Shown piece after piece: positions 5,492-6,366 of a stretch of 6,366 nucleotides of DNA. Under the pieces are notes generated by a model, which saw nothing but the letters and a program-made list of their open reading frames with translations, did not search any database and was not told the DNA's origin. Made by a program: the position numbers and the translations under genes. Position 1 is the stretch's first letter. Each line of letters opens with the position of its first letter. The DNA is from Alphaproteobacteria bacterium (lineage in GTDB: Bacteria > Pseudomonadota > Alphaproteobacteria > Sphingomonadales > Sphingomonadaceae), in assembly GCA_028293055.1 (NCBI GenBank), contig JAQGLD010000021.1:1-6366 (forward strand), given 5' to 3'.

Positions 5492-6366
5492 ATGGCGAAG
5501 GGCACTCACGACAGCGCTCCGGACGCGCGCAACTCGGCGATCCTGATCAATGTGAACGGGACGCTGAAGTCGCGCGACGAGGCGATGGTATCGGTGTTCG
5601 ATTCCGGCTTCGTGCTCGGCGACGGGGTCTGGGAGGGGCTGCGAGTCCATAAGGGCCGGTTCGCCTTCCTCGACCAGCATCTCGACCGCCTGTTCGAGGG
5701 CGCCAAGGCGTTGATGATCGACATCGGGCTCGATCGCGAGGCGCTGGTCGGCCGGCTCTACGAGACGCTCGACGCCAATCGCATGGAGGAGGGCGTCCAT
5801 GTCCGGCTGATGGTCACCCGCGGCATCCGCTCGACTCCGTACCAGGATCCTCGGGTGGTGATCTCTCCGGCGACGATCGTCATCATCCCCGAATATAAGG
5901 CGCCGCTTCCGGCGACGGTCGAGGCCGGAATCACCCTGTTCACCGTCCATGTCCGGCGGGGCGATCCGGCCGTTCAGGATCCCAAGCTCAATTCCCATTC
6001 CAAGCTCAACTGCATCACCGCCTGCATCCAGGCGGCGCAGGCCGGCGCCGACGAAGGCCTGATGCTCGATCCGCATGGCTTCGTCGCGACCTGCAACTCG
6101 ACCCATTTCTTCATCGTCCGCAGGGGCGAGGTGTGGACCTCGACCGGCGATTATTGCCTCGGCGGAATCACCCGCGCCAACGTCATCCGGACCTGCCGGG
6201 CCGAGAATATCCCGGTGTTCGAGAAGAATTTTTCGCTAACGGACGTCTATGGCGCCGAGGAGGCGTTCGTAACCGGCACCTTTGCCGGGGTCGTGCCGGT
6301 GCGGACCATCGACGGGCGGCGGATCAGCGAGGGGCGCGGAGCGATGGTCGAGCGGCTCCAGGGGCT
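5492..6366 (+). CDS. Class IV (fold-type IV) aminotransferase-like protein, 3' truncated
   Basis: The first 291 residues of a protein related to branched-chain/D-amino-acid aminotransferases and aminodeoxychorismate lyase, PLP enzymes of fold type IV. Visible family blocks: FDSGFVLGDGVWEGLRV (36-52), HLDRL with the PLP-phosphate arginine Arg66 (63-67), EGLMLDPHGFVATCNSTHFF (188-207), LGGITRAN (223-230) and TGTFAGVVPV (261-270). In a gapless alignment made from memory with E. coli PabC, the Schiff-base Lys position is Asn167 and the PLP-nitrogen Glu position is Thr200. Lys165 and Lys171 flank the first site and could substitute. The start is ATG 5492: the frame is closed by the TGA at 5432, no other ATG, GTG or TTG precedes it, and the only upstream match is a weak CGGA. 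The frame stays open to the window end. Common annotation would be 'aminotransferase class IV'; the substrate and even transaminase activity are uncertain. Confidence 0.88.
   Translation, partial: MAKGTHDSAPDARNSAILINVNGTLKSRDEAMVSVFDSGFVLGDGVWEGLRVHKGRFAFLDQHLDRLFEGAKALMIDIGLDREALVGRLYETLDANRMEEGVHVRLMVTRGIRSTPYQDPRVVISPATIVIIPEYKAPLPATVEAGITLFTVHVRRGDPAVQDPKLNSHSKLNCITACIQAAQAGADEGLMLDPHGFVATCNSTHFFIVRRGEVWTSTGDYCLGGITRANVIRTCRAENIPVFEKNFSLTDVYGAEEAFVTGTFAGVVPVRTIDGRRISEGRGAMVERLQG

Noticed and set aside
5431..5652. A short plus-strand frame starting at the cupin stop.
   Set aside because: It overlaps the aminotransferase-like gene in another frame; the frame from 5492 has clear family motifs.
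3293..6106. A 937-codon open frame on the minus strand across the amidohydrolase, DUF3140, cupin and aminotransferase-like genes.
   Set aside because: Its protein is Arg/Asp/His-rich with no recognisable domain, and it runs exactly antisense to four well-recognised families. Strong GC bias at third codon positions removes stops from the opposite frame.

Overview
The window is gene-dense, GC-rich DNA, and every convincing gene lies on the + strand. Strong G/C bias at third codon positions, a Rhizobium/Sphingomonas-type dihydrolipoyl dehydrogenase, a GTCATCCCGGCGAAGGCCGG-type intergenic palindrome and the flavour of the proteins all suggest an alphaproteobacterium, most likely a member of the Sphingomonadales. 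This placement rests on recognition, not on a database search. I see no rRNA, tRNA, CRISPR array, transposase, integrase or phage gene. It reads as ordinary chromosome.

Layout. (1) Bases 1-788: 3' part of a dihydrolipoyl dehydrogenase gene (E3 of 2-oxoacid dehydrogenase complexes). (2) 789-914: intergenic stretch filled mostly by a pair of facing REP-like hairpins. (3) 915-1850: a cation diffusion facilitator of the ZnT9-like type, starting at TTG. It is followed after 2 nt by (4) 1853-3235: a polytopic membrane protein resembling GT-C glycosyltransferases; these two are probably co-transcribed. (5) 3311-4585: an exported metal-dependent amidohydrolase of the COG1228 dipeptidase-like type. 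(6) 4586-4678: a 93-nt spacer with a perfect 8-bp inverted repeat, a candidate operator or terminator. (7) 4679-5017: a DUF3140 protein, and 15 nt later (8) 5033-5434: a small cupin; these two are probably an operon. (9) 5435-5491: a spacer with a strong hairpin. (10) 5492 to the window end: a fold-type IV (class IV) aminotransferase-like protein cut off by the window edge.

How they work together: no single pathway ties the set together. Lpd is the end of a central-carbon cluster lying upstream. The CDF transporter and GT-C-like protein are inner-membrane proteins. The amidohydrolase probably trims peptides or similar amides in the periplasm. DUF3140, the cupin and the aminotransferase-like protein are soluble and probably cytoplasmic. 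The most unusual point is the aminotransferase-like protein: in a gapless alignment made from memory, Asn replaces the Schiff-base lysine and Thr replaces the PLP-ring glutamate, while the phosphate-binding motifs are kept. I did not find a convincing new multi-gene system.
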